NCBI GenBank assembly: GCA_035628915.1
Contig: DASPIW010000031.1
Coordinates: 62,001-126,000, forward strand
Source of the DNA: JARBUG01 sp035628915
Lineage (GTDB): Bacteria > Bacillota > Sulfobacillia > Symbiobacteriales > Symbiobacteriaceae
Reading direction: 5' to 3'
DNA: 64,000 nucleotides
The number at the start of each line of letters is the position of its first letter. The first letter of the stretch is position 1. The notes below the pieces were generated by a model. That model saw nothing but the letters and a program-made list of their open reading frames with translations. It did no database searches and was not told the origin of the DNA. This document shows positions 26,773 to 35,516 of the stretch, piece by piece. A program made the position numbers and the translations under genes.

Positions 26773-26931
26773 ATCAGGTTCCCCCTCTGCAAGTGGCGTT
26801 CGGCGCTTTCTGCCTGATAGACGATAGAAAGTTTCGGCCGGTTTCCGGTCGCTGCCACTACACAAGAAATGAAGGTGCACAGAATTTCTGTGCACCCTTC
26901 TATATGATATGTAGAGTATCCTCCTGAGTGG

Positions 26932-28113
26932 CTATCGCTCCAGAAGGATAAGACCGGACTGGGCCTGAAGACGCAAGTTGAGCACCCGTGCCAGCAGTTC
27001 CGCTTGCGCATAGGCGCGATCGCCGTGCAACACCGAGTCGACGGGCGCCCCGTTCACTGTCGCCCGGCGGGACTCACCGTCCCAACCAATGGTCGCCCCG
27101 GCTGCCTCGCCGACGGCCCGCACCGGTAGATACGCCTCGCCGTCGAGCGCCGTACCCCGGCGGCTCAGCAGATGACCGCTCAGGAAAATCGGCGTGCCTT
27201 TGAGCAGCACCGTGGCGTTGCCGGCGTTCCACTCATACTCCACCCCCAGCACCGCCGCGGCTTCCTCCGCCGCGACGTAGCCAGTGCTTCCCTGCAGAAC
27301 GGTCGTAACGCTCTGACCGTCAAGCGCTACCGTGCGGGTGTCGGCGTCCCAGCCAGCATCGGCGCCCATCCGGGCGGCCAGGGCGCGGGCGCCCACGTAA
27401 GGCGTTCCCTGCTTCAGAATCGCCGGGACCGCCTGCCCGTTGACCAGCGCCTGCGCATCGAGCAGGTAGAGCCCGGGACCCTCGGGTTTGACCGCCTCCG
27501 TGTCAATTCCGGCAGCAGCCAGGACCGAAGTCGCCGGTTCACTGCCGAAACCGTACACATTCGGATAAATGGCGAGGTAGCGCCGCCCATCAGGTCCATA
27601 CTGGATCTGCGCCGTCTCGTAGATGACGTTAACCGGCGTTCCCACTTTGACCTGCTCGTAGAGCCACTCAACATCGGCGTTGTACATGCGGATGCAGCCC
27701 GCCGAGACCGTCCCACCAATTGAATCCGGTAGATTGTTGCCGTGAATGCCGTACGAGCCGTTAAACGCCATCCAGCGAGTTCCGAGGGGATTCTGGGGCC
27801 CGGGCGGCACAACGGCGCCACCCCAGGGCGGCTGCCACCACGGATGGACGGCCTTGTTCTGGATGCGGTAAGAGCCCGTGGGGGTTTGGTCGGTCGTGCG
27901 GCCGACACCCACGGGGAAGACGCGGGAGACCTGCCCATCTACGAACCAGTAGAGGGTCCGGGCGGGCAGGTTGATGACGATGCCTGTCGGCGCCGGCGGT
28001 GCGGGGCCGATGCCCTGGGGCCGGGTCTCCACAGCCGCTGCCGTTTTCGCCAGCGAAAGCACTGCCGCCAGGAGTAACCCAGCGGCTGACGCCCTCCAAC
28101 GAAAAGGAGCCAT
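26932..28113 (-). CDS. L,D-transpeptidase (YkuD) with copper-amine-oxidase-N-type domains
   Basis: 393 residues: signal peptide (FRWRASAAGLLLAAVLSLAK), a YkuD catalytic domain (about 45-165) and surface-stalk repeats to the end (VNGAPVDSVL, YLPVRAVGEAAGATIGW). The active-site motif is YGIHGNN followed by SAGCIRM, which contains the catalytic Cys; the common SHGC His is Ala here, a variant seen in the family. It would form 3-3 peptidoglycan cross-links or attach proteins outside the membrane. GAGGAGG lies 7 bases before the ATG. Confidence 0.9.
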   Translation of the reverse strand: MAPFRWRASAAGLLLAAVLSLAKTAAAVETRPQGIGPAPPAPTGIVINLPARTLYWFVDGQVSRVFPVGVGRTTDQTPTGSYRIQNKAVHPWWQPPWGGAVVPPGPQNPLGTRWMAFNGSYGIHGNNLPDSIGGTVSAGCIRMYNADVEWLYEQVKVGTPVNVIYETAQIQYGPDGRRYLAIYPNVYGFGSEPATSVLAAAGIDTEAVKPEGPGLYLLDAQALVNGQAVPAILKQGTPYVGARALAARMGADAGWDADTRTVALDGQSVTTVLQGSTGYVAAEEAAAVLGVEYEWNAGNATVLLKGTPIFLSGHLLSRRGTALDGEAYLPVRAVGEAAGATIGWDGESRRATVNGAPVDSVLHGDRAYAQAELLARVLNLRLQAQSGLILLER

Positions 28114-28174
28114 GCGCACACCTCCTCGGTCAATGCCTGAGGAGAGCGTATGCACGGCTCCCTTGCGTACAACC

Positions 28175-29341
28175 TTACGCCCTAAAGACGGCGGTGGCAG
28201 CCTGTACGGCGGCACCCCGCTCCCGGTAGTATCCCTGGTCGGCCAGCGCCTGCTCCAAGGCGCCGAGGAGGTGGATAATCTGCTTGGGGTTGGCGTTGGT
28301 GCCCATGAGCCCAATGCGCCAGGTCTTGCCGACCAGCGGGCCGAAGCCGCCGGCAATCTCGATGTCCAGTTCCAGGAGACGCCTGCGCAGGGGGGCATCT
28401 TCAACGCCCTCGGGTATGTTGACAACCTTGAGGACAGGAAGCCGCGGCCCCTTCGTAAAGAGAGTGAGGCCCATCGCCTCCAGGCCGGCCTCGAACGCGC
28501 GGCTGGCCTTGGCGTGCCGCTCGAACCGGGCGTCGAGCCCTTCTTCCAGGACGATGCGCAGAGCTTCCCGCAGGCCGTACACCAGGGTGCTGGACATGGT
28601 GTGGTGGAACCCGTGGGCGCCGCTCCAATAGTTGAACAGCATGTTCAGGTCCCAATACAGGGACGCGACCTTGGTCTTGCGATTCTTGATCGCTTCAATC
28701 GCCCGCGGGCTGAAGGTCGCCGGCGCCATGCCGGGGATGGAGCCAAGGCACTTCTGCGAGCATGACGAGGCGGCGTCAATACCCCACTCGTCGATCTTCA
28801 CGGGCAGGCCGCCCAGGGAAGTAACGCAATCCATGGCCACAAGCGCGCCGTACCGGCGTGCCACTTCCGCGATTTCCGCGGCCGGCTGCAGGGCGCCGGT
28901 GCTGGTCTCGGCATGAATGAAGCCGGCCAGCTTGGCGGGCTTGCGCTTCAGCTCTTCTTCAAACTGCTCGGGCCGGACCACTTCGCCGAAGGGGACCTCG
29001 ATTACCCGAACGTTGGCCCCGGTACGGGTGGCCTGCTCGACCATCCGCTGGCCGAAGAAGCCGCTCGTGCCGATAACCGCTTCGTCACCCGGCTCCAGGA
29101 GGTTGACCATCATGGTCTCCACGCCCGACGTGCCGGTCGCGGACATGAGCAGTGTGTTCGGATTGCGGGTCTGGAAAACTTGGCGGAGGTCCTCCTGGAC
29201 TTCTTCCATGAGCGCCAGGAAGGCGGGGTCGAGATGCCCCAGAATCGGAGTGGTGAGTGCACGCAGAACCCGGGGGTCAGGGTTCGACGGTCCCGGTCCC
29301 ATGAGAAGCCGGACAGGTGGATTGAGTTCGGGCAGGTGCAT
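28175..29341 (-). CDS. Class-V aminotransferase (alanine/serine-glyoxylate type)
   Basis: 388 residues. The N-terminus LLMGPGPSNPDPRVL, the ATGTSGVETMMVNLLEPGD cofactor-binding block, MDCVTSLGGLPVKIDEWGID and the PLP lysine in SCSQKCLGSIPGM identify the alanine-glyoxylate/serine-glyoxylate (PucG-like) branch. The reaction is transfer of an amino group to glyoxylate, giving glycine. Amino donor unknown. The gene carries the second copy of the conserved structured leader, ending in AGGAGG 9 bases before the ATG, so its translation or transcription may be riboregulated together with the 25-kb gene. Confidence 0.92.
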   Translation of the reverse strand: MHLPELNPPVRLLMGPGPSNPDPRVLRALTTPILGHLDPAFLALMEEVQEDLRQVFQTRNPNTLLMSATGTSGVETMMVNLLEPGDEAVIGTSGFFGQRMVEQATRTGANVRVIEVPFGEVVRPEQFEEELKRKPAKLAGFIHAETSTGALQPAAEIAEVARRYGALVAMDCVTSLGGLPVKIDEWGIDAASSCSQKCLGSIPGMAPATFSPRAIEAIKNRKTKVASLYWDLNMLFNYWSGAHGFHHTMSSTLVYGLREALRIVLEEGLDARFERHAKASRAFEAGLEAMGLTLFTKGPRLPVLKVVNIPEGVEDAPLRRRLLELDIEIAGGFGPLVGKTWRIGLMGTNANPKQIIHLLGALEQALADQGYYRERGAAVQAATAVFRA

Positions 29342-29350
29342 GTGCAGGTA

Positions 29351-29431
29351 CCTCCTCGTTTCGTCAGGCTCGAACCGTTTCCGTCGGCTAGGAGTTACGG
29401 ACGGAAACGGTCCGACCCTTCCTTCAACTCC
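29351..29431 (-). promoter_or_regulatory. Conserved structured 5' leader, copy 2
   Basis: Second copy of the leader described at 24934-25015. Compared with copy 1, a T-G pair in the long hairpin becomes C-G, the loop changes from CCTTCTGG to CTCCTAG, and one base before AGGAGG differs. The loop now reads AACTCC, complementary to the upstream GGAGTT, so a loop-to-upstream pairing is still possible although the loop sequence changed. Confidence 0.7.
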
Positions 29432-29491
29432 TTACGGCAAAGGCGGTTCGCATCTCGTAATATATACGACGGAAATATGGGCGTTCCTACC

Positions 29492-29989
29492 TCAGTGCAC
29501 AACCGGATCCTCACCATCGTCCTCTTCTTCCTCTTCCTCTTCCTCTTCTTCCGACTCGTCGGGGGAGGCGGATTCTTCCTCAACGTCATCCTCGTCAATT
29601 GCGGCGACTGCCATGACCTCTTCGGAGGCATAAATGGGAGCACCGGCCCGCAAGGCCAGGGCGATGGCGTCACTAGGCCTGGCGTCGAATTCGGTGAGCG
29701 TGCCGTCCTGCCGTTCCAGTACAACCGTGGCAAAGAACGTTTGCTCCTGAAAGTCGCGAATGCGGACATCGGCCACACGGGCCCCGAGACCCTGTATGAA
29801 CTGGTGCATCAGGTCATGCGTCAACGGGCGGGGCGCCTTGATCCCCTCGGCTTCCATGGCGATGGATCGGCCCTCAAGGAGCCCGATTTCCATAACCAGG
29901 AGACGCGCCGATTCATCGGCCCGTAGTACGATAATTACGCTGCCGGTGTCTTCCACCATGCCCACGCTGACAATGCTTAGGCGAATCAT
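29492..29989 (-). CDS. Bifunctional-nuclease (BFN/DUF151) domain protein with poly-Glu tail
   Basis: 165 residues. The BFN domain spans about 1-135 (VIIVLRADESARLLVMEIG, THDLMHQFIQGLG, FDARPSDAIALALRAGAPIY), matching DUF151, named for nuclease activity reported in a plant homologue. The bacterial role is unclear. A highly acidic tail (SEEEEEEEEEEDDGED) follows; it is encoded by a run of GAG/GAA codons prone to length change. AAAGGAGG lies 9 bases before the ATG. Confidence 0.9.
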   Translation of the reverse strand: MIRLSIVSVGMVEDTGSVIIVLRADESARLLVMEIGLLEGRSIAMEAEGIKAPRPLTHDLMHQFIQGLGARVADVRIRDFQEQTFFATVVLERQDGTLTEFDARPSDAIALALRAGAPIYASEEVMAVAAIDEDDVEEESASPDESEEEEEEEEEEDDGEDPVVH

Positions 29990-30128
29990 TTGGCACGTCC
30001 TCCTTTCCCCGCTTAGTATACTCTCACGCCCGCGGCAGGCGCAACGCCGCCGTGGACGAGCCAGCGCCTCTCGTCTATACTGGTCAGAGAAGATATCCGA
30101 CCGGACGCCCCGGAGGGGAGGAACCGCT

Positions 30129-30818
30129 TTGGTAACGATCCGTTTGTTTGCTGCGGCGGCCGACGCCGTCGGCAGCCGGCAGTTGGAAGGAGACTGGGCG
30201 GGGCAGACCGTCTCGCAGCTCCTCGAAGCGCTTGTCCGGGAGCACCCACGCCTCGCTCGCATCGCCCCGGCTCTGGCCACCGCCGTCAACCGGGAATATG
30301 CCGAAGGCGACCGGGTACTGCAGGAAGGCGATGAGCTTGCCCTGATTCCGCCCGTCAGTGGCGGCGCAGGCGAGCCGGCCCGACCGCTCTTTGAGGTGAC
30401 GGAGGAGCCGCTTTCCGCGGACGAGGTGGCTGCCCGGGTCACGAACCCGCATTCCGGGGCCACGCTGGTGTTCGTGGGCACCGTGCGCGAGTGGACCAAG
30501 GGCAAGCGGACGATCCTACTGGAGTACGAAGCCTACGCCGAAATGGCGGTCGGGCAGATGAAGGTGATCGGCCGGGAGATCGAAGAGCGGTGGCCGGGCG
30601 CCCGCACTGCGATCGTCCATCGGGTCGGCCGGCTGGAGGTCACGGAGCCGAGCGTGATCATCGCTGTAGCCACGCCGCACCGGGCGGATGCGTTCGATGC
30701 CTGCCGCCACGCGATCGAGCGACTGAAGCAGATCGTGCCCATCTGGAAGAAAGAGATCTTCGAGGATGGGGAAGAGTGGGTCGGGAGCCAGTTGGGGCCG
30801 GATTGGATGCATAAGTAG
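30129..30818 (+). CDS. moaD/moaE: MoaD-MoaE fusion (molybdopterin synthase)
   Basis: 229 residues. Residues 1-80 are MoaD-like (VTIRLFAAAADAVGSRQLEG and the C-terminal tail ALIPPVSGG). Residues 88-229 are MoaE-like (LFEVTEEPLSADEVAARV, GATLVFVGTVREWTKGK, VGRLEVTEPSVIIAVATPHR, IPWKKE-type VPIWKKEIFEDG). Molybdopterin synthase adds two sulfurs to cPMP; MoaD must expose its terminal Gly-Gly, so the fusion probably needs cleavage after SGG, as reported for mycobacterial MoaX. TTG start with GGAGGGGAGG 7 bases upstream. No other molybdenum cofactor genes are nearby. Confidence 0.92.
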   Translation: MVTIRLFAAAADAVGSRQLEGDWAGQTVSQLLEALVREHPRLARIAPALATAVNREYAEGDRVLQEGDELALIPPVSGGAGEPARPLFEVTEEPLSADEVAARVTNPHSGATLVFVGTVREWTKGKRTILLEYEAYAEMAVGQMKVIGREIEERWPGARTAIVHRVGRLEVTEPSVIIAVATPHRADAFDACRHAIERLKQIVPIWKKEIFEDGEEWVGSQLGPDWMHK

Positions 30819-30823
30819 GTTGT

Positions 30824-30856
30824 GGAACGCCCGCGATGACAAGTCGTGGGCGTTTC
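30824..30856 (+). terminator. Terminator of the moaD-moaE gene
   Basis: AACGCCCGCGA pairs with TCGTGGGCGTT (11 pairs, one G-U), 7-base loop, followed by TCCTG. Confidence 0.65.
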
Positions 30857-31150
30857 CTGATTGGGGCGTAGGAGGCTTGCCCCTTGTGTAAATGAAGGAT
30901 GCTGATGTGAAATAATGGATGCATTTTGCATTTTGCCACGGAGTGCGCGCCCGGAAACATCTTTCATCAGTATTTTTCATCCACGTTTTTCCCAAATCAG
31001 CGCCTTCAGCCCAATCCGGGGCCATATCACCTTCCCACTTCCACTGCCACGACTCCGTGTCTTCCTCCGCGCCTTCCGTGGAAAAAATCCCGTTCCCATT
31101 CCCACATTCAAGGCCCGCACTGTGACACAACATCCAGTCTCCCAATCACA
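30857..31150. other. Gene-free, lower-GC interval
   Basis: No convincing gene, ribosome site or promoter is seen. Composition differs from the flanks, with A/T-rich patches. On the minus strand it contains CCACGGAAGGCGCGGAGG and GACACGGAGTCGTGG, resembling the short CACGGAG-type repeats scattered in some bacterial genomes. It could be a decayed insertion. Confidence 0.4.
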
Positions 31151-31151
31151 A

Positions 31152-31175
31152 AGCCCGTGGCGGGTGCCACGGGCT
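31152..31175 (-). terminator. Terminator of the spore protein gene
   Basis: A 10-bp perfect stem (AGCCCGTGGC with GCCACGGGCT), 4-base loop, followed by TTGTG on the minus strand, 6 bases after the stop. Confidence 0.75.
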
Positions 31176-31181
31176 CATCGC

Positions 31182-31487
31182 TTACCTTCGGTTTGCCAAC
31201 GTCTGCTCGGCCTGTGCAATCATGCGCCTGACCATCTGTCCGCCGAGATGGCCGCCAAGGCGCCCGCCCACCTTTCCGGCCTGGCGGGACGTAATCTCCC
31301 CATTGTACCCGCGCTCCAGAGGCACACCAATCTCGGCCGCAATTTCATACTTCCGCTGGTCGATTCGCTGCTGCAGGTCCTGCGGGCTGGAGACGTTCAA
31401 GCCCAGGTCCTGCGCCACCTCAAATTTCAGCTGATTCAAGGCGTTAGCGGCAGCACTCACGAGCAACTGGTTGTTGTTATTGGCCAA
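31182..31487 (-). CDS. Alpha/beta-type small acid-soluble spore protein
   Basis: 101 residues. The conserved SASP blocks are present: LNQLKFEVAQDLGL, KYEIAAEIGVPLERGYNGEI (with the germination-protease type site around YEIAAE) and TSRQAGKVGGRLGG. These proteins coat and protect spore DNA and are degraded at germination. It indicates an endospore former; expression would be expected from a forespore sigma factor, but I could not pick out its promoter. TTG start with AAGGAGGTG 7 bases upstream. Longer than the usual 60-75 residues because of N- and C-terminal extensions. Confidence 0.95.
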   Translation of the reverse strand: MANNNNQLLVSAAANALNQLKFEVAQDLGLNVSSPQDLQQRIDQRKYEIAAEIGVPLERGYNGEITSRQAGKVGGRLGGHLGGQMVRRMIAQAEQTLANRR

Positions 31488-31561
31488 AGATTTTCACCTC
31501 CTTACGCAGTATCATGCCGCGCAAGGAGGTGAACCATAACCCGAGGTTAATGGGAACGTGC

Positions 31562-32560
31562 CTAGTCGTAGTGCCCTTCTTCAAAATACCGGCGCACCAT
31601 GGCCGGGTCGTGCGTGGCGCCGAGCGCTAGCATCAGCTTGATGCGCGACTTCTGGCTGTTGAGAAAGTCGGCGAAAATGACGCCAAAAGTCCGCAGGCGC
31701 TTGCCGGCACCTTCGTAGCCATAGGCATCGAGAACCCGCCCTCGCAGCGCTCGCGACGTAATGATGACCGGCAGCCCCTTGTCGAGTGCGTACTTGATGC
31801 CCGTCGCAGCCGCCGGCGGAACATTGCCCCGGCCCATCGCCTCAATCACCAGGCCCTGCGAGCCGGAGTCGACCGCGTAGCGGATGAACCGGTCATCGGC
31901 GCCGGTGTACATTTTGAATAGTTCGACACGTTCCTCCACCCGGGTGGCGGAAATGGTTTCCCGCATGATCGGGCGCCGATAGAAGAGCACCCGTCCCATA
32001 TCCACCACGCCGAGCGGGCCGAAATTCGGGCTCTGGAATGTGCCGGCCTCTTCCGTATGCGTCTTGGTAGCCTCGGAAGCCGCCAGGATCTGCTCGTTCA
32101 TGCAAACCAGCACACCCAGCCCCCGTGCGGCCGGCGCGGCAGCACAGAGGATCGAGTCGCGCAGGTTGGCCGGGCCTTCGAAACCGAGCTCGGAGGCGTT
32201 GCGCATGGCGCCCGTCAGCACGACGGGCTTTTCCGAATCCAGAACCAGGTCCAAGAAGTAGGCTGTCTCTTCCAGGGTGTCAGTGCCGTGGGTGACGACG
32301 ACGCCATCAACCGCCGGGTCCTGCAGCCGCAGGCGAATTAGCTGGGCCAGGTCCCACATGATCTGCGGGGTTACATGGGGGCCGGGCAGCTGGCCGTAAT
32401 CCAGCACCAGCGTCGTAATGTGCGGGTCCAGGTGGCTGACCGTGGAGAGGATTTGCTGACCGGAGAGCGTCGGTACTGCGGCGCCCACAGTGGGATCAAT
32501 CTGCATCGAGATGGTGCCGCCCGTGAAGATGATCAGGATCGTTTTCCGCTCCGTTAACAT
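31562..32560 (-). CDS. ansA: L-asparaginase
   Basis: 332 residues, no signal peptide, so cytoplasmic. The two catalytic threonines are in FTGGTISMQ (about residue 15) and VVTHGTDTLEETAYFL (about 90-93), with the partner Lys expected in VLTGAMR and the following stretch. It hydrolyses asparagine to aspartate and ammonia. AAAGGTGA precedes the ATG by 10 bases. It starts 19 bases after the stop of the large lipoprotein gene and is probably co-transcribed with it. Confidence 0.94.
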   Translation of the reverse strand: MLTERKTILIIFTGGTISMQIDPTVGAAVPTLSGQQILSTVSHLDPHITTLVLDYGQLPGPHVTPQIMWDLAQLIRLRLQDPAVDGVVVTHGTDTLEETAYFLDLVLDSEKPVVLTGAMRNASELGFEGPANLRDSILCAAAPAARGLGVLVCMNEQILAASEATKTHTEEAGTFQSPNFGPLGVVDMGRVLFYRRPIMRETISATRVEERVELFKMYTGADDRFIRYAVDSGSQGLVIEAMGRGNVPPAAATGIKYALDKGLPVIITSRALRGRVLDAYGYEGAGKRLRTFGVIFADFLNSQKSRIKLMLALGATHDPAMVRRYFEEGHYD

Positions 32561-32579
32561 GGCGATCGGCTCACCTTTC

Positions 32580-34592
32580 TCACTTTACCACCCATTGATC
32601 GGTGAACTGGTACACCGCACATGGGCGCCCATTTTCGCAGAAGGCCACACCGTTGCCGCCCGGGGTGAAGTAGGCCTTGATTTCCGTATTCCCGGATACA
32701 TACAGCCCACGGACAGGCTCGGTCTGGCCGGGCTTATAGAGGATGCGGGTGGCTGGACCGACAGGCAGGTTGATCTCCCGCTCCAGGGCGTTCGCCGGCC
32801 ACCAGGCCCCGCCGCTCCATTCATACACAAGCAGAGACGCTGACGCCGTGGAGCGGCCAAGCACCAGCAGCCAGCTTTTTCCGCCGGCCTGCACCTCGCG
32901 TGCCTCCAGCCAATTTGTGACGGTCCGTGGGGTATACTCCTCCACAATGACATTCTTCCCCGACCAGACCACAAGCGGCATCAGACCGGCGCCGTTCGGC
33001 GGGAACGCCAGCACCTTCGCGTTGCCCAAATCCCAGCCTTTTGCGGTCATGTTGGCCGGAGCGTTTACAAGGGCGACCAACTGGGCAGCTGAAAGGCCTG
33101 CAGCTTCCGGCGATTGCAGGTACTGCTTGACCAGCCCGGCGGTCTGCATCACGGTGTCGATGGACATAACGTCAAGCGACGCCATCTGCCGGACCTTCGC
33201 GGCCGTCCACCCGGCTGCGCTTAGCCGTCCGCCCACCCAGGACAGGGTGAAGCAGGCATCAGCAGTTCGGCAGACTTGAACACTGGCGTCCGGCAGCAGC
33301 GTTACGGAACCCCTGGGGTCTTCCACCTCAATGGTGAGGTCGGAAGGCCCTGGGCCTAATCGCTGCTTGAGACCCTGTTCCACCGGCGGGAGGAAGCCGA
33401 ACCAGTCTTTCGCAGGCTCCCAGTCGTTGGCGTTGTTGATCCGCAGCAAAGTCACGGTGCGCCCCTTGCCGGCCGCGGAGAGAATGGCCAGGCCGGGTAA
33501 TCCGTCCACAGCAGCCGACCGCACGGCTTCGACCGGCCCGGGCAGAGTCAGGGTGGTCGCCATAGGCAGGCCGTTGCCGACCCGGTGCTGGATCACCGTG
33601 AAGCTGGAACGGCCGAGCCCCTCAGGGGCCGGAATGCTGATGACCCGGACCGTCAGATTGACCCCATGCTCGGTCAGCTCTGTGGAACCGGCGGGGAGCT
33701 TGGGCAGCACCTGGTCCTGCAAGGACTCCAGTTGCTGGAGATAGGCAGGCAGCTTGCGAATGGCCTTCTCCCATGCTTCGATCCGGGCTTCCTTGGAAGA
33801 GCCGGTGTTCGCGGCTGTCACAAATCCTTCAAACGCCGTGAAGTTGCGCTCATCGACAACGACAAACTTGTTCTTCCATTCGATGCCCAGGTCGGCATTG
33901 ATGTAGAACCGCAAGGGATTTGCCTTGTCGAACTGCGGCCGCCAGGCGCTGTCGACGGGCACGTCGATGAGCAGGAAGTTGCCCCGCGTCTCGAGGCGCA
34001 CGTCGCCGACGGTCACCGGCAGGCCCCGGAACGGGCTGGGGTCAGGCTTGAACTCGCCGGTTCTGGTGTCGCGCTGGTAGTAGCCAATGTAGCCGCCGCC
34101 CCGGGCAAGCGCGAAGACCAGCATGACGCTCCGGTCGTCAAGGGCGCGGGCGCCCAGCAACTGGCCGCCGGGCATGACTTCGACTTCAAAGGCCTGCGGG
34201 GTTCCGGCACCGGAATACTGGACGGCCACCCGTTCGCCCGGCGGGACAATGCCGGAGCCCGGCAACGTCAGGCCGAACGCCCGCACCTTGCCGCCGCTCT
34301 CGAAATAGTGGAGTCGGACGGGGTCGCCGTCCGCGAACGGCTTTTCCCACTCCTCCTTCGGTACGGTCAGGCTCACGGGCTGACGCAGCACCTGCAGCAG
34401 CAAGCTCATGGCCTTGTCGCGCGCCGGCTCCCGCTCCTTGCTGGGCAGGTTGAAGTCGAGCGCAACCTGTGCCTGGCTGCGAACATCGGCGAGCGTGGGG
34501 CCTTCTTGGGTCGCCTGTTCGGGCGGCTTGCGGCCACAGGCAGGCAGCAAGGCCAGAACGACCATCAACAGGATCGGATACCACTTGCGCAT
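32580..34592 (-). CDS. Large lipoprotein of unknown function
   Basis: 670 residues. The signal peptide MRKWYPILLMVVLALLPAC ends in a lipobox. The ATG at 34592 is set by AGGAGGAG four bases upstream. The rest is predicted soluble and mostly beta-rich, with one helical stretch near 505-550 (KVRQMASLDVMSIDTVMQTA). No domain is recognised; the N-terminal third resembles generic GerMN/LpqB-like lipoprotein style only loosely. It probably sits on the outer face of the membrane. It shares a transcript with asparaginase downstream and follows the coaX terminator. Confidence 0.8.
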   Translation of the reverse strand: MRKWYPILLMVVLALLPACGRKPPEQATQEGPTLADVRSQAQVALDFNLPSKEREPARDKAMSLLLQVLRQPVSLTVPKEEWEKPFADGDPVRLHYFESGGKVRAFGLTLPGSGIVPPGERVAVQYSGAGTPQAFEVEVMPGGQLLGARALDDRSVMLVFALARGGGYIGYYQRDTRTGEFKPDPSPFRGLPVTVGDVRLETRGNFLLIDVPVDSAWRPQFDKANPLRFYINADLGIEWKNKFVVVDERNFTAFEGFVTAANTGSSKEARIEAWEKAIRKLPAYLQQLESLQDQVLPKLPAGSTELTEHGVNLTVRVISIPAPEGLGRSSFTVIQHRVGNGLPMATTLTLPGPVEAVRSAAVDGLPGLAILSAAGKGRTVTLLRINNANDWEPAKDWFGFLPPVEQGLKQRLGPGPSDLTIEVEDPRGSVTLLPDASVQVCRTADACFTLSWVGGRLSAAGWTAAKVRQMASLDVMSIDTVMQTAGLVKQYLQSPEAAGLSAAQLVALVNAPANMTAKGWDLGNAKVLAFPPNGAGLMPLVVWSGKNVIVEEYTPRTVTNWLEAREVQAGGKSWLLVLGRSTASASLLVYEWSGGAWWPANALEREINLPVGPATRILYKPGQTEPVRGLYVSGNTEIKAYFTPGGNGVAFCENGRPCAVYQFTDQWVVK

Positions 34593-34681
34593 GGTACTCC
34601 TCCTGACACGCGGGGTAATCCGTGAAGTCATAGAGTATTTTGATCCGAACCCGGTCTGTCCCTGCCTCGGCAAAACGAGAA

Positions 34682-34716
34682 CACCGGAAAGAACGGTCTG
34701 TCCGAGCTTTCCGGTG
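34682..34716 (-). terminator. Terminator of the tandem coaX operon
   Basis: A 10-bp perfect stem (CACCGGAAAG with CTTTCCGGTG), 15-base loop, followed by TTCTCGTTTTG on the minus strand. Confidence 0.75.
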
Positions 34717-34722
34717 CAAAAG

Positions 34723-35514
34723 TTATTCTGGCCGGTTCTTTTCGTAGACCCGACGGATGCCCTCCAGCGTCAGATAAGGCTCGACGTGCTGAATGGTCCG
34801 GCTCTCCGAAGCGACCAGATAGGCCATGCCGCCGGTCGCCACCACCACGGGGGCCGGGCCTTCCGGGGCGATTTCGCGGGCAAGCCGCTTGACCAGGCCG
34901 TCGGCCTGGCCGGCAAAACCATACACGATGCCGGACTGGAGGCTCGCAACAATGTTCTTGCCCAGCACCTGCTTGGGGCGGGCCACTTCGATGCGCTGAA
35001 GGCGCGCTGCGTTGCGGGCCAACGCTTCCGTAGAAATATTGATGCCCGGGGCGATTACGCCGCCGAGATACTCGCCTTCGGCGTTCACGCATTCCAACTT
35101 GGTCGCCGTGCCGAAGTCGACGACGATGACGGGCCGGTTGTCGGGGCGCCCGTAAATCTCCCAGGCCGCCACGGCGTTGACCAGCCGGTCGGTGCCCAGG
35201 GCCGCGACATTGTCATAATGGACCGCCGGTAGGGCCTTACAGAGGCTGTTCAACTCCACCAGGCCGATGTTCAGGTATTTGCGGCAGGCCTCTACCAGAC
35301 GGGCGTTCAGCGGGGGCACCACGCTGGCAAGGGCGGCTTCGGTCACATCCGCCGGGGTATAGCTCTCCCGCTCCAGCAGCTGGACAAACTTGAGTCCGTA
35401 TTCGTCCGCTGTGCGGCTCCGGTCGGAAGCGACCCGCCAGGTCGCAACCAGTTCCGCCTCCAGGTACAACCCGATGGTCATGTTGGTGTTTCCAACGTCA
35501 ATGGCCAGGAGCAT
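34723..35514 (-). CDS. coaX: Type III pantothenate kinase paralogue (second, diverged copy)
   Basis: 263 residues of the CoaX/ASKHA fold: phosphate site AIDVGNTNMTIG, DEYG motif, LGTDRLVNAVAAW and DFGTATKLECV, GGVIAPGINIS. Compared with the upstream copy it lacks the NP of the YDNPREVG substrate loop (HYDNVAALG here), has KLE in place of IFD after DFGTAT, and NIVASLQSG in place of NTVHAMQSG. It may be a less active enzyme or have a different role. It starts 2 bases after the first copy; ribosome site GGGGGGA lies inside the end of that gene. Confidence 0.85.
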   Translation of the reverse strand: MLLAIDVGNTNMTIGLYLEAELVATWRVASDRSRTADEYGLKFVQLLERESYTPADVTEAALASVVPPLNARLVEACRKYLNIGLVELNSLCKALPAVHYDNVAALGTDRLVNAVAAWEIYGRPDNRPVIVVDFGTATKLECVNAEGEYLGGVIAPGINISTEALARNAARLQRIEVARPKQVLGKNIVASLQSGIVYGFAGQADGLVKRLAREIAPEGPAPVVVATGGMAYLVASESRTIQHVEPYLTLEGIRRVYEKNRPE

Positions 35515-35516
35515 GG

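Noticed and set aside
29519..29560. Tandem CTTCCT-like repeat
   Set aside because: It is the codon run for the poly-Glu tail of the BFN protein, not a separate repeat element.
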